Origin: Methylocystis sp. IM3
GTDB lineage: Bacteria > Pseudomonadota > Alphaproteobacteria > Rhizobiales > Beijerinckiaceae
DNA length: 64,000 nucleotides
NCBI RefSeq assembly: GCF_038070105.1
Contig: NZ_JBBPBZ010000002.1
Coordinates: forward strand, 3,144,501 to 3,208,500
Reading direction: 5' to 3'
Shown here: positions 8,605 through 19,883 of the stretch, piece by piece
Numbering within the stretch: position 1 is the first letter of the stretch
Layout: every line of letters begins with the position of its first letter
Translations under genes and position numbers: made by a program
Notes under the pieces: generated by a model
Told to the model about the DNA's origin: nothing
The model's database searches: none
Seen by the model: the letters and a program-made list of their open reading frames with translations, nothing else

Positions 8605-9833
8605 TGCAGGGCGTCCCAGTCGGCGCGCGCGGCCGCATGGACCGCCGCGATCGCGTCGAGATGGCGGTCGAGCGTAAGCGGTTCGGCCCAGTAGCGCGCA
8701 TGGGCGGCGAGCGACAGGCGCCGCGCCAATTCATCATCCTTCAGCAACTCGATGCGCGCGGCGAGCGACCGCGCGTCGCCGCAGTCGAACCAGAAGCCCG
8801 TCTCGCCGTCGGCGACCGTCTCGCGCCCGGCGCAGAGATCGCTCACGATCACGGGGACGCCCTGCGCCAGCGCCTCATGGATCGTGAGCGGCTGGCCTTC
8901 GTACCAGACAGAGGGAAAGACCAGCGCCCGCGCGCGTCGCAGCGCGTCGCGCACGCCGGCGGGCGGGAGCCAGCCAAGAAAGCGCGCTTGCGGAAATTCC
9001 TTCTCCAGCGCGGCGCGCTCCGGCCCGTCGCCGACAAAGACCGGCGTCACCCCGGCGAGCCGCGCGGCCTCGCCGAAATAACGCGGCCCCTTCTCCGCCG
9101 ACAGGCGCCCGACGAAGAGGAAGTCCGTCGCGCCCGCGCCGTCGGGCGGGCCGGGATCGGCGACGTCGATCGGATTGGAAATCTCGTGGAAAACCGCGCC
9201 CGGCAGATAGGGCGCCATCGCCGCGCGCTGCAATTTCGAAAGCGTGACGACATGGCGCGCGAGGCTCGTGAGGCCGCTCGCATGGCGCATGAGCGCATGA
9301 CGCCCGACGCGCATCACCTTGCGCGGGTAGCCCCGCGAGTCGCAATTGTGCAGCACGCAGCGCGGCGACATCGCCATGCGTCCGCAATCGCGCCCCGCGC
9401 CGTGATCGTAGAAGCCGCCATTGGGGCAGGCGAGATAATATTCGTGCAGCGTCTCGACGACAGGCAGGCGCGCGCGCATGAGCGCGGGGCCGATCGCAGG
9501 AGACAGCGCCTTGGCCCAGCCATGCAGATGGACGATCGTTTGCTCCGGGTCGCAACCGGCAAGCAGCGCGGAAAGCCGCCGCGCCGCCGTCACATTCCAC
9601 AGCCACTGCGCGCCGAAGCGCGTCAGAGACGAGGCGGAAAGAACGTCGGACTGGGCGAGCAGGGTGATGTCCACCCCCGCCTCGATCAGTCCCGGCTCGA
9701 CCGGCCCCACCGCGGCGAAAAAATCGACGCGGACGCCGCGGCGCGCGAAACCGATCGCGCTGTCGATGGCGACCTTGGCCGCGCCGCCGTTGATATACGC
9801 ATGGTCATTGATGACGACGAGGCGTGCGGTCAC
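8601..9833 (-). CDS. Glycosyltransferase family 4
   Basis: A 410-residue GT-B fold retaining glycosyltransferase. The N-terminal half opens with VINDHAYINGGAAKVAID, the glycine-rich loop of GT4 enzymes. The C-terminal half has FLFVGRLSAEKGPRYF, VFVGDGPERAALE and the nucleotide-binding SVWYEGQPLTIHEALAQGVPVI segment with the conserved E-x7-E pattern. An internal Cys-rich patch (CPNGGFYDHGAGRDCG and HNCDSRG) matches the Cys-containing insert seen in some GT4 proteins. It is the first gene of the minus-strand pair and overlaps the GT2 gene by 4 bp. It diverges from mgtA. Confidence 0.88.
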   Translation of the reverse strand: MTARLVVINDHAYINGGAAKVAIDSAIGFARRGVRVDFFAAVGPVEPGLIEAGVDITLLAQSDVLSASSLTRFGAQWLWNVTAARRLSALLAGCDPEQTIVHLHGWAKALSPAIGPALMRARLPVVETLHEYYLACPNGGFYDHGAGRDCGRMAMSPRCVLHNCDSRGYPRKVMRVGRHALMRHASGLTSLARHVVTLSKLQRAAMAPYLPGAVFHEISNPIDVADPGPPDGAGATDFLFVGRLSAEKGPRYFGEAARLAGVTPVFVGDGPERAALEKEFPQARFLGWLPPAGVRDALRRARALVFPSVWYEGQPLTIHEALAQGVPVIVSDLCAGRETVADGETGFWFDCGDARSLAARIELLKDDELARRLSLAAHARYWAEPLTLDRHLDAIAAVHAAARADWDALQ

Positions 9834-9932
9834 CGCGCTGCTGGACTTTTCCCGTGAAAACGACGCCTCTATCCTAGAACGCGCAGGTTACGCGAACGTG
9901 AACCTGACAGTTCGCCGCCCGAAAGGAGCGCA

Positions 9933-12524
9933 ATGAATTTCCTCCCCCACGAAGACAGCGCCACGCGCGCGACGCTTTTGCGGGCCGCCGCCGCCGATCC
10001 CGGCGCGCTGCTTCAGGCGCTCGACGCGTCGCGCGACGGCCTCGCACAGGAGGAAGCGGCGCGTCGCCTCAGGCGCGTCGGCCCGAACGAAGTCGCGCGC
10101 GAAGCCGGCGGCGGCGCGCTGCGCGAACTCGCCCGGCATGTCTTCAATCCGCTGAACGGCTTGCTGCTGACGCTCGCCGCCGCCTCCTTCGCGCTCAGCG
10201 ACCGGCGCGCGGCGATCGTCATTTCCGCCATGGTCGTGCTCAGCGTGCTTCTGGCCTTCGTGCAGGAGCATCGCTCCAACGCGGCGGCCGCGAAGCTGCG
10301 CGCCATGGTGCGGACCCACGCTTCCGTGCGGCGCCCCGGCGCGGGAGACGATCCCTTCGTCGAAACCTCGCTCGAGGCGCTCGTCCCCGGCGACATCGTG
10401 CGCCTCACCGCCGGCGACATGATCCCCGCCGACGTGCGGCTGATCGTCGCCAAGGATCTCTTCGTCAATCAATCGACGCTCACCGGCGAGTCCATGCCCG
10501 TCGAGAAATTCGCCGCCGCCGCGCCGACGCATGAGCCGTTCGAGGCGCCCTGCCTCGCTTTCATGGGCTCCAATGTGGTGAGCGGCTATGGCGAGGCCGT
10601 CGTCGTCGTCACCGGCGCGCACACCGCCTTCGGCGAGATCGCCGACAGGATCGGCGAGGAAGAGGATTCCACCGCCTTCGACGAGAGCGTGAAGAAATTC
10701 ACGCTTCTGATGATCAGCTTCATGGCGGTGATGGCGCCGGCCGTGTTCTTCATTAACGGCTATTTCAAGGGCGACTGGCTGGCGGCCTTTCTCTTCGCCA
10801 TCTCCGTCGCGGTGGGCCTCACGCCGGAAATGCTGCCGATGATCGTCACCGTCAATCTCGCCAAGGGCGCCATGGCGCTCTCGCGCGAGAAGGTCATCGT
10901 CAAGCGCCTCGTCGCCATCCAGAATTTCGGCGCCATGGACGTGCTCTGCACCGACAAGACGGGCACGCTCACGCAGGACCGCATCATCCTCAAGCGCCAT
11001 CTCGACATCTATGGCGAGGACTTCGACCGCGTGCTGGAGTTCGCCTATCTCAACAGCCATTTTCAGTCGGGATTGCGCAACCTCCTCGATGTCGCCGTTC
11101 TCCAGCACGCCGAGATCGAGGCGCGGCTCGAGCCCCACAGAAGTTTCAGGAAAATCGACGAAATCCCCTTCGACTTCGAGAGGCGCCGGCTCTCCGTCGT
11201 GGTCGAGAGCGAAGATGGCGAACACCTGCTGATCTGCAAGGGCGCCGTCGAGGAAATCTTCGCCGTCTCTACCCGCTTCGAGACCGCGCAAACGAGCGGC
11301 GCGCTCGACGCCTCCCATCTCGAAAGCGCCCAGCGCGAGACGGCCGAACTCAACGCCGACGGCTTCCGCGTGATCGCCGTCGCCTATCGGACGGTGTCGC
11401 CGCAGCACGTCTATACGGCGGCCGACGAGCAGGACCTCATCCTGCTCGGCTATATCGCCTTCCTCGATCCGCCCAAGGAAAGCGCGGCGCGCGCCATCGC
11501 CGATCTGCGCAAGGGCGGTGTCGCCGTGAAGATCCTGACCGGCGACAATGACATCGTCACGCGCAAGGTCTGCCGGGACGTGGGCCTCGACATCGATGCG
11601 CTTCTGCTCGGCGCCGATATCGACGCCATGGACGACGCGGCGCTCGCCCGCTGCGTCTCCGCCGTCACGGTCTTCGCCAAGCTGTCGCCGCCGCAAAAGG
11701 CGCGCGTCGTCGCGGCGCTGCGCGGCAACGGCCATGTCGTCGGCTATCTGGGCGACGGCATCAATGACGGCCCCGCGCTGAAAGCGGGGGATGTCGGCAT
11801 CTCGGTCGATACGGCGGTCGACATCGCGCGCGAATCCGCCGACATTATCTTGCTCGAAAAGAGCCTCTCGGTGCTGAACGACGGCGTGCTGGAAGGCCGC
11901 AAGGTCTTCGCCAATATCCTCAAATATGTGCGCATGGGCGCAAGCTCCAACTTCGGCAACATGTTCAGCGTGCTCGGCGCGAGCGTCTTCCTGCCCTTTC
12001 TGCCGATGACGCCGATCCAGATTTTGACGAACAGCCTGCTCTATGATTTTTCACAGACGGCGATCCCGACGGACAATGTGGATGAAGAGTTTCTCGCCCA
12101 TCCCCGCAAATGGGACATTGGCGGCATCGCGAAATTCATGCTCTATCTCGGGCCGGTGAGCTCGATCTTCGACTATGCGACCTTCATCCTGATGCTCGTC
12201 GCCTTCAACGCCTGGGACAAGCCGCAGCTCTTTCAGACAGGCTGGTTCGTCGAGTCGCTCTTCACCCAGACGCTCATCATCCACATCATCCGCACGCGCA
12301 AGCTCCCCTTCATCGAGAGCCGCGCGAGCGCGGCGCTGATCACGACGACGATCGTCGTCTGTCTTGTCGGCGCCGTTCTTCCCTTCTCGTCCTTCGCGCC
12401 GATCTTCGGCTTCACGCCCCTGCCCGCATCCTATTGGCCGGCGGTCGGTCTTTTCCTGCTCGGCTACGCCATCCTCGCGCATCTCGCCAAGACGGCCTTT
12501 TTCCGGCAGTTCGACGATGACTGA
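9933..12524 (+). CDS. mgtA: Magnesium-translocating P-type ATPase
   Basis: 863 residues, class IIIB P-type ATPase for Mg2+ import. Landmarks: cation-ATPase N-terminal domain at about 25-90; TGES at 184-187 in the actuator domain; VGLTPEMLPM in membrane helix 4 at about 295, characteristic of MgtA/MgtB; the phosphorylation motif DKTGT from Asp341; the hinge GDGINDG near 607; and six further C-terminal membrane segments. A strong Shine-Dalgarno (AAAGGAG) lies 5 bases before the ATG. Only 99 bp separate it from the divergent glycosyltransferase gene. No long mgtA-type leader with a small peptide was recognised. It overlaps the next gene by 8 bp. Confidence 0.95.
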   Translation: MNFLPHEDSATRATLLRAAAADPGALLQALDASRDGLAQEEAARRLRRVGPNEVAREAGGGALRELARHVFNPLNGLLLTLAAASFALSDRRAAIVISAMVVLSVLLAFVQEHRSNAAAAKLRAMVRTHASVRRPGAGDDPFVETSLEALVPGDIVRLTAGDMIPADVRLIVAKDLFVNQSTLTGESMPVEKFAAAAPTHEPFEAPCLAFMGSNVVSGYGEAVVVVTGAHTAFGEIADRIGEEEDSTAFDESVKKFTLLMISFMAVMAPAVFFINGYFKGDWLAAFLFAISVAVGLTPEMLPMIVTVNLAKGAMALSREKVIVKRLVAIQNFGAMDVLCTDKTGTLTQDRIILKRHLDIYGEDFDRVLEFAYLNSHFQSGLRNLLDVAVLQHAEIEARLEPHRSFRKIDEIPFDFERRRLSVVVESEDGEHLLICKGAVEEIFAVSTRFETAQTSGALDASHLESAQRETAELNADGFRVIAVAYRTVSPQHVYTAADEQDLILLGYIAFLDPPKESAARAIADLRKGGVAVKILTGDNDIVTRKVCRDVGLDIDALLLGADIDAMDDAALARCVSAVTVFAKLSPPQKARVVAALRGNGHVVGYLGDGINDGPALKAGDVGISVDTAVDIARESADIILLEKSLSVLNDGVLEGRKVFANILKYVRMGASSNFGNMFSVLGASVFLPFLPMTPIQILTNSLLYDFSQTAIPTDNVDEEFLAHPRKWDIGGIAKFMLYLGPVSSIFDYATFILMLVAFNAWDKPQLFQTGWFVESLFTQTLIIHIIRTRKLPFIESRASAALITTTIVVCLVGAVLPFSSFAPIFGFTPLPASYWPAVGLFLLGYAILAHLAKTAFFRQFDDD

Positions 12525-14022
12525 TCTCGGTCCGCAACAGGAGACCGTCGAGTTTCTCGCAAATAGCCTCGGCGCGACACGCATCATCGTGACGCATATC
12601 TCGGTCGTGATGCTCGGCGCGACGCGCGTCTACAAGCTCAAGCGCGCCGTGCGTCTGCCCTACCTCGATTTTTCGACGCCGGCGCGGCGGCTCGACATGT
12701 GCGCGCGAGAGGTTGCGCTCAACCGGCGCTTTTCGGCCGCGCTTTATCTCGGTGCGCGCCGCGTAACGCGGGAAGCCGACGGCGCGCTCGCGCTCGACGG
12801 CGCCGGCGCCTTCGTCGACGCCGTCGTGGATATGCGCCGCTTCGCCGACGACGCGCTCTTCGAGGACATGGCCCGCCGGAGCCGGCTAACGCCGGCGCTG
12901 ATCGAACGCCTCGCAAGGCGCGTGGCGCAGTCCCATGACGCGGCGCCGCCCGACAGAAGCCGCGGCGGCGCGGAGGCGATCGCGCGCATCATCGACAGCA
13001 TGGCCGAAAGCCTGCGGCAGGCGCCCGCGGGCGACGGCGAGGAAACCGACGCGCATCTTTCCCGCTTGCGCGGCGCGCTGGCCGAGACGGGCGCGCTGAT
13101 CGACGCGCGGCGGCGCGCGGGTCTTGTGCGGCCCTGCCACGGCGATCTCAATCTGCGCAACATCTGCCTCTTCGAGGGCGAACCCACGCCCTTCGACTGC
13201 ATCGAATTCTCCGACGATATTTCAACGATCGACGTTCTCTACGACATCGCCTTCCTGCTGATGGATCTTTGCCGCATGGGCCTTCCCGCCCTCGCCAATG
13301 TCGCCTTCAACCGCTATCTCGACGCGCGGCGGGAGGAAGAGGACGACGGGCTGCCGCTCCTGCCCGTCTTCATGTCGCTGCGCGCGACGATCCGCGCCCA
13401 TGTCGAGGCCGCGCAGGGCCATGGCGAGACGGCGCGCGCCTTTTTCCTGTCGTCGCGCGCCCTGCTGCGTCCGAGCGCCGGCGCGGTCGTCGCCATCGGT
13501 GGCTTCAGCGGCTCCGGCAAATCGAGCGTCGCAGCGGCGCTGGCGCCGACCCTCATGCCCGCGCCGGGCGCGCGCATTTTCAACAGCGACCGCATCCGCA
13601 AGCGATTGTTCGAAGCCGCCCCCGCCGAGCGGTTGCCGGCGGCGGCCTATGAAAGCGCCGTCTCCGCGAAAGTCTATTCGGACATGTTCGCGAGCGCCGC
13701 GCGCGTCGCGGCGGCCGGATGGCCGGTCGTCGTCGACGCGGTCTTCGACCGGCCGCAGGACCGCGCGGCGATCGAGGCGGTGGCGCGAACGGCCGGCGTT
13801 CCCTTCTTCGGCTTCTGGCTCGATGTCGACCTTGGACACCGCCTCGCCCGCGTCGAGCGCCGCATCGGCGACGTGTCGGACGCGACGGCTGAGGTGCTGG
13901 AGGCGCAGATCAAAAAGGAGACGGGCGAAATCGGCTGGCGGCGGATCGAGGCGGCCGGCGAAGTTTGCGAAGTGGCGGCGGCGCTTTCCGCCTCTCTACC
14001 GGCTTCGTTACGCCGCGCGTGA
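12517..14022 (+). CDS. APH-like kinase and P-loop ATPase two-domain protein
   Basis: 501 residues with two domains. The first half (to about 300) is an aminoglycoside-phosphotransferase-like kinase: the Brenner-type motif is CHGDLNLRNICL with His208, followed by the DCIEFSDD metal-binding segment. The second half is a zeta-toxin/AAA_33-like P-loop domain: Walker A GGFSGSGKSS at about 328-337 and a VVDAVFDRPQDR segment with Walker B character. This fusion is widespread in proteobacteria; its substrate is unknown. The ATG at 12517 lies inside the mgtA coding end (8-bp overlap), so it is translationally coupled to the Mg2+ transporter, and a link to magnesium or metal stress is possible but unproven. 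Confidence 0.82.
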   Translation: MTDLGPQQETVEFLANSLGATRIIVTHISVVMLGATRVYKLKRAVRLPYLDFSTPARRLDMCAREVALNRRFSAALYLGARRVTREADGALALDGAGAFVDAVVDMRRFADDALFEDMARRSRLTPALIERLARRVAQSHDAAPPDRSRGGAEAIARIIDSMAESLRQAPAGDGEETDAHLSRLRGALAETGALIDARRRAGLVRPCHGDLNLRNICLFEGEPTPFDCIEFSDDISTIDVLYDIAFLLMDLCRMGLPALANVAFNRYLDARREEEDDGLPLLPVFMSLRATIRAHVEAAQGHGETARAFFLSSRALLRPSAGAVVAIGGFSGSGKSSVAAALAPTLMPAPGARIFNSDRIRKRLFEAAPAERLPAAAYESAVSAKVYSDMFASAARVAAAGWPVVVDAVFDRPQDRAAIEAVARTAGVPFFGFWLDVDLGHRLARVERRIGDVSDATAEVLEAQIKKETGEIGWRRIEAAGEVCEVAAALSASLPASLRRA

Positions 14023-14026
14023 CCTC

Positions 14027-14046
14027 CTCCCCCGCCAGCGGGGGAG
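14027..14046. terminator. Symmetric hairpin between convergent genes
   Basis: CTCCCCCGC and GCGGGGGAG form a perfect 9-bp stem with a CA loop, 5 bp after the kinase-like gene and 5 bp before the end of the dehydrogenase gene on the other strand. The position suits a bidirectional terminator. There is no T tract, so it could equally be a GC-rich repetitive palindrome. Confidence 0.55.
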
Positions 14047-14051
14047 AGGGC

Positions 14052-15047
14052 TCACGGCACGAGCACCGCCGCGCCTTGCAGGCGCCCGTCGCGCAGATCG
14101 CTCAGGGCTTCGTTCGCCTGCGCCAGCGGATAGGGGACGGCGTGCATCTCGAGCGGCAGGGTCGGCGCGAGGGCGAGGAATTCGCGGGCGTCCTCGCGGG
14201 TGAGATTGGCGACGGAGAGGAGCCGGCGCTCCTCCCACAGCAGCGCATAGGGGAAGGCCGGTATGTCGCTCATATGGATGCCGCCGCAGACGACGGCGCC
14301 GCCCTTCTTCACGGCCGCGAGCGCCTGCGGGACCAGCGCGCCGACGGGAGCGAAGATCAGCACGGCGTCGAGCGGCTCCGGCGCGGGCGCGTTCGACGAT
14401 TGCGCGCTCGCCGCGCCGAGCGACAAGGCGAAGGCGGCCGCCGCATCGTCGCCGGGCCGCACGAAGGCGTGCACGCGCTTGCCCTGAAGGATCGCCACCT
14501 GCGCGATGATATGCGCCGCCGCGCCGAAGCCGTAAATGCCGATCGCCTGCGCCGGGCCCGCCATCTTGAGCGAGCGCCAGCCGATGAGCCCCGCGCAGAG
14601 CAGCGGCGCCAGCGTCGCGGCGTCGGCCCCCTCGGGCAGCGGAAAACTGAAGGACGCGTCAGCGAGCGTATGCGTGGCGTAGCCGCCGTCGCGCGTGTAG
14701 CCGGTGAAGAGCGGATCGTCGCAGAGATTTTCGCGCGCGCTGGCGCAATAGGGGCAATGGCCGCAGGCGTGGCCGAGCCAGGGCACGCCGACGCGGCTCC
14801 CGAGCGCAACGCCCGTCACGCCCGGCCCGACCGCCGCGACCCGGCCGACGATCTCGTGGCCGGGGATGATCGGAAGCTTCGGCCGCGTCAGCTCGCCGTC
14901 GACGACGTGAAGATCGGTTCGGCAGACGCCGCAGGCCTCGATGCGCAGCAGCAGCTCGCCGGCGCCGGGCGCAGGAAGCGGGCGCTCCTCCATCGCGAGC
15001 GGCGTTCCGGGTTCCCGCAGCACCATGGCGGACATCGTCTCGGGCAT
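14052..15047 (-). CDS. Zinc-dependent alcohol dehydrogenase family protein
   Basis: 331-residue medium-chain dehydrogenase. The catalytic zinc site is visible as CGVCRTDLH and the downstream GHEIVGRV. The structural zinc site is the four-Cys CGHCPYCASARENLC loop. A glycine-rich nucleotide-binding segment (YGFGAAAHI) lies at about 170. It is closest to the AdhA-like, NAD(P)-dependent alcohol dehydrogenases. The aliphatic alcohol or aldehyde it acts on cannot be told from sequence. The ATG at 15047 directly abuts the stop codon of the GNAT gene upstream (no spacer), so the two are co-translated. Confidence 0.88.
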   Translation of the reverse strand: MPETMSAMVLREPGTPLAMEERPLPAPGAGELLLRIEACGVCRTDLHVVDGELTRPKLPIIPGHEIVGRVAAVGPGVTGVALGSRVGVPWLGHACGHCPYCASARENLCDDPLFTGYTRDGGYATHTLADASFSFPLPEGADAATLAPLLCAGLIGWRSLKMAGPAQAIGIYGFGAAAHIIAQVAILQGKRVHAFVRPGDDAAAAFALSLGAASAQSSNAPAPEPLDAVLIFAPVGALVPQALAAVKKGGAVVCGGIHMSDIPAFPYALLWEERRLLSVANLTREDAREFLALAPTLPLEMHAVPYPLAQANEALSDLRDGRLQGAAVLVP

Positions 15048-15485
15048 CTACCCCTCCCCGGCGTCTCCCTGAGGCGCCAGCCGCTTGCTCAGGAAAATCC
15101 GCTGGCCGCCCGGCGGAAAATCGGCGATTTCCCCCACCTGCGAGAAGCCGCGCCGCAGATAGAAGGCGGCGACGCGCAAGTCGAAGGTGTCGATATAGGC
15201 CCCGATGGCGCCGCGGTCGCAAGCGGCGCGCTCGGCCGCTTCGATCAGCCGCGACGCCAGACCCTCGCGCCGGCGAGCGGGCGCGACCCACAGATGCCTT
15301 ATATAAAGCCAGCGCCAATGGGTAAGCCCGTTGAGCCCGGCGACGAGCGCGCCAGCCCCGTCGCGCATGACGAGGGAGAGAGGCGCCTCCTCGCGCGGGC
15401 CGTAGCGCGCCGCGATCTCCGCCCCGAGGCGGGCGGCGACCTCGGCTGATTCCACAGCCTCCATCTCGAGGCCCGGCTTTTCCAT
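15048..15485 (-). CDS. GNAT family N-acetyltransferase
   Basis: About 145 residues. The acetyl-CoA binding motif A is HLWVAPARRREGLASRLIEAAE (V-x5-R-x-x-G-x-A pattern), followed by a YIDTFDLRVAAFYLRRGF motif B with the usual FYxxxGF. The protein acetylates an unknown amine. The start is uncertain: the ATG at 15485 overlaps the alternative ATG of the divergent deacetylase gene, while an ATG at 15464 avoids this. The stop codon touches the ATG of the dehydrogenase gene. Confidence 0.83.
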   Translation of the reverse strand: MEKPGLEMEAVESAEVAARLGAEIAARYGPREEAPLSLVMRDGAGALVAGLNGLTHWRWLYIRHLWVAPARRREGLASRLIEAAERAACDRGAIGAYIDTFDLRVAAFYLRRGFSQVGEIADFPPGGQRIFLSKRLAPQGDAGEG

Positions 15486-15513
15486 GGCAGAGTTTCTGCT
15501 ACACATCGCGACC

Positions 15514-16467
15514 GTGAAACCCGCTTCGCTCCTGCTCCTATTTTGCGCCTCGCTCGCGGCCGCCGCAACGGCGCGCGGGGAGGAGACGTGCGGGCCGGCG
15601 GCCGTCTCGTCGGGCGCGCAGATTACGGAATACACGCCGGTCTTCGAGAGCTGCGCAAGAGGCGAGGCGACGCGGCTCGCCACCCGCCGGATGCGGATCG
15701 ACGGCGACGCGCTGCTGCTGACAGTCGATCCGCAAAGCCTCGCCACCGCGCTCGAACCCGCCGCCTGCTGGCGCTGCGTCGAGACGAGCGACGCGGACCA
15801 AGCCGAAACGCGCTTCATGAAGGCCGTGCGCCCGCCGGCCGACCCTGACCGGCCGCCGACGCTGGTCAACGCCGGGCACGTTCACGGGCAAGGCGCGGGC
15901 TCCTATGTGACGGGCGACCTCTGCCCGAGCCAGAAGCCGCTCGACCGCGCCTTCATCGAGGAGGTGGCGGCGCAGGGGCCGGGGACGCCGATCACGCTCG
16001 CCGTCTCCGGCGGCTGGATCGCCCATCACGCCGCGGATTTCGCCTGGCTTCAGGACAAGCGCCGCTCCGGCGCGCTCGATATCGCCTGGGCCAACCATTC
16101 CTATACGCACCCTTACGTGCGCGGGCGCGCGGATGCGCAAAACTATCTGCTGCGCCCCGGCGTGGACCTCGACGCCGAGATTTTCGAGACCGAGAAGCTT
16201 CTCATCAGCCATGGCGAGACGCCCTCCGTCTTCTTCCGCTTCCCCGGCCTCGTCTCGGACAGCGCCCTGCTGGAGAGGCTCGAGTCGCGCCATCTCGTGG
16301 CGCTCGGGGCGGACAGCTGGCTCGCACTCGGCCCGCCGCCGCGCGCCGGCTCCATCGTGCTGGTGCATCCCAACGGCAACGAGCCGGGCGGATTGCAGAT
16401 CTTCTCGCGCTTGCTCAAGAGCGGGCGGATGCCGAAGCCGTTCCGGGCGATCAACGAGGCGCCGTGA
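15514..16467 (+). CDS. Exported polysaccharide deacetylase family protein
   Basis: About 317 residues from the GTG at 15514, which gives a clean signal peptide (KPASLLLLFCASLAAAATA). An ATG at 15484 would add ten residues and overlap the divergent GNAT start. The carbohydrate esterase 4 pattern is partial but readable: VTGDLCPSQKPLD supplies the motif-1 Asp, NHSYTH is the zinc-binding H-x3-H motif, FFRFPG is motif 3, and LVHPNGNEPGG is near the end. The canonical TFDDG is absent, so activity on a standard N-acetyl sugar polymer is uncertain. It probably acts in the periplasm. Confidence 0.72.
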   Translation: MKPASLLLLFCASLAAAATARGEETCGPAAVSSGAQITEYTPVFESCARGEATRLATRRMRIDGDALLLTVDPQSLATALEPAACWRCVETSDADQAETRFMKAVRPPADPDRPPTLVNAGHVHGQGAGSYVTGDLCPSQKPLDRAFIEEVAAQGPGTPITLAVSGGWIAHHAADFAWLQDKRRSGALDIAWANHSYTHPYVRGRADAQNYLLRPGVDLDAEIFETEKLLISHGETPSVFFRFPGLVSDSALLERLESRHLVALGADSWLALGPPPRAGSIVLVHPNGNEPGGLQIFSRLLKSGRMPKPFRAINEAP

Positions 16468-16682
16468 GGCGCCCGCGCCGCCCGCGCCCCTTTGGCTTAC
16501 ATTGACAAGGGTTGCCCCTCCCCTTATCTGTCCGGCGGAAATGCCGCGTCGGCCTGAACGCCCGGAGTCCCGGACGCTGTCGCAAGCGGTTGCTTTTCCA
16601 AAGCATTTGCGACGCTCCGCTTTGGCCGCCCCTCGACTTGGCGCAGGCTCTCGCGGCGCGCCATCGAGAAAGGTTCGCGGGA

Positions 16683-19508
<2,826 letters not shown>

Positions 19509-19520
19509 ACAACAATGACT

Positions 19521-19539
19521 TAACCGCCGTTGGCGGTTA
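19521..19539. other. Perfect hairpin after secA
   Basis: TAACCGCC and GGCGGTTA form a perfect 8-bp stem with a GTT loop, 12 bp after the secA stop and just before the main terminator. There is no T tract. It may stabilise the transcript end or be an operator-like palindrome; no evidence decides this. Confidence 0.45.
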
Positions 19540-19561
19540 TGCAAAGTTATGCAAAAACGCC

Positions 19562-19601
19562 AAAGCACTGCATATCTTTAAGTAGATATGCGGTGCTTTT
19601 T
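19562..19601 (+). terminator. Rho-independent terminator of secA
   Basis: A 16-bp stem (19562-19577 with 19584-19599, one G-U pair, 6-base loop), with the T run of the right arm continuing to 19601. It is the strongest intrinsic terminator in the window and marks the left border of the AT-rich island. Confidence 0.85.
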
Positions 19602-19883
19602 CACAAAAGCGTGGCATCTTCCAATGACAACCAACAAGTCAACAAACAGAACAACTATTTCATGCAGTCATTGACAAGACTAGCACTGCCACGACGGCTG
19701 CAGTCATTGATACCAACTCTATCCATGTTCGGGACGGCGTTAATATATTCAAACGCGCTGGTACACAGTCAAATTGAGCGCATCTCCAAATACATATCTG
19801 CCTATATTGCAAACAAAACCATGTTACTACTCCATCCGTGCCAGACATCCAGAGCACCGAAGATTCGACACCGTTACCGACGC
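19602..19883. other. AT-rich stretch without convincing gene
   Basis: This intergenic stretch between the secA terminator and the response regulator gene is visibly richer in A and T than its surroundings. It contains a 12-bp direct repeat (TGCAGTCATTGA at 19663 and 19699, 36 bp apart). Short reading frames exist on both strands but show no ribosome-binding site, no recognisable domain and no codon bias, so I call no gene. Confidence 0.5.

Noticed and set aside
9834..9932. Mg2+ riboswitch or leader peptide before mgtA
   Set aside because: The gap to the divergent gene is only 99 bp, and no M-box-like structure or short leader peptide could be seen.
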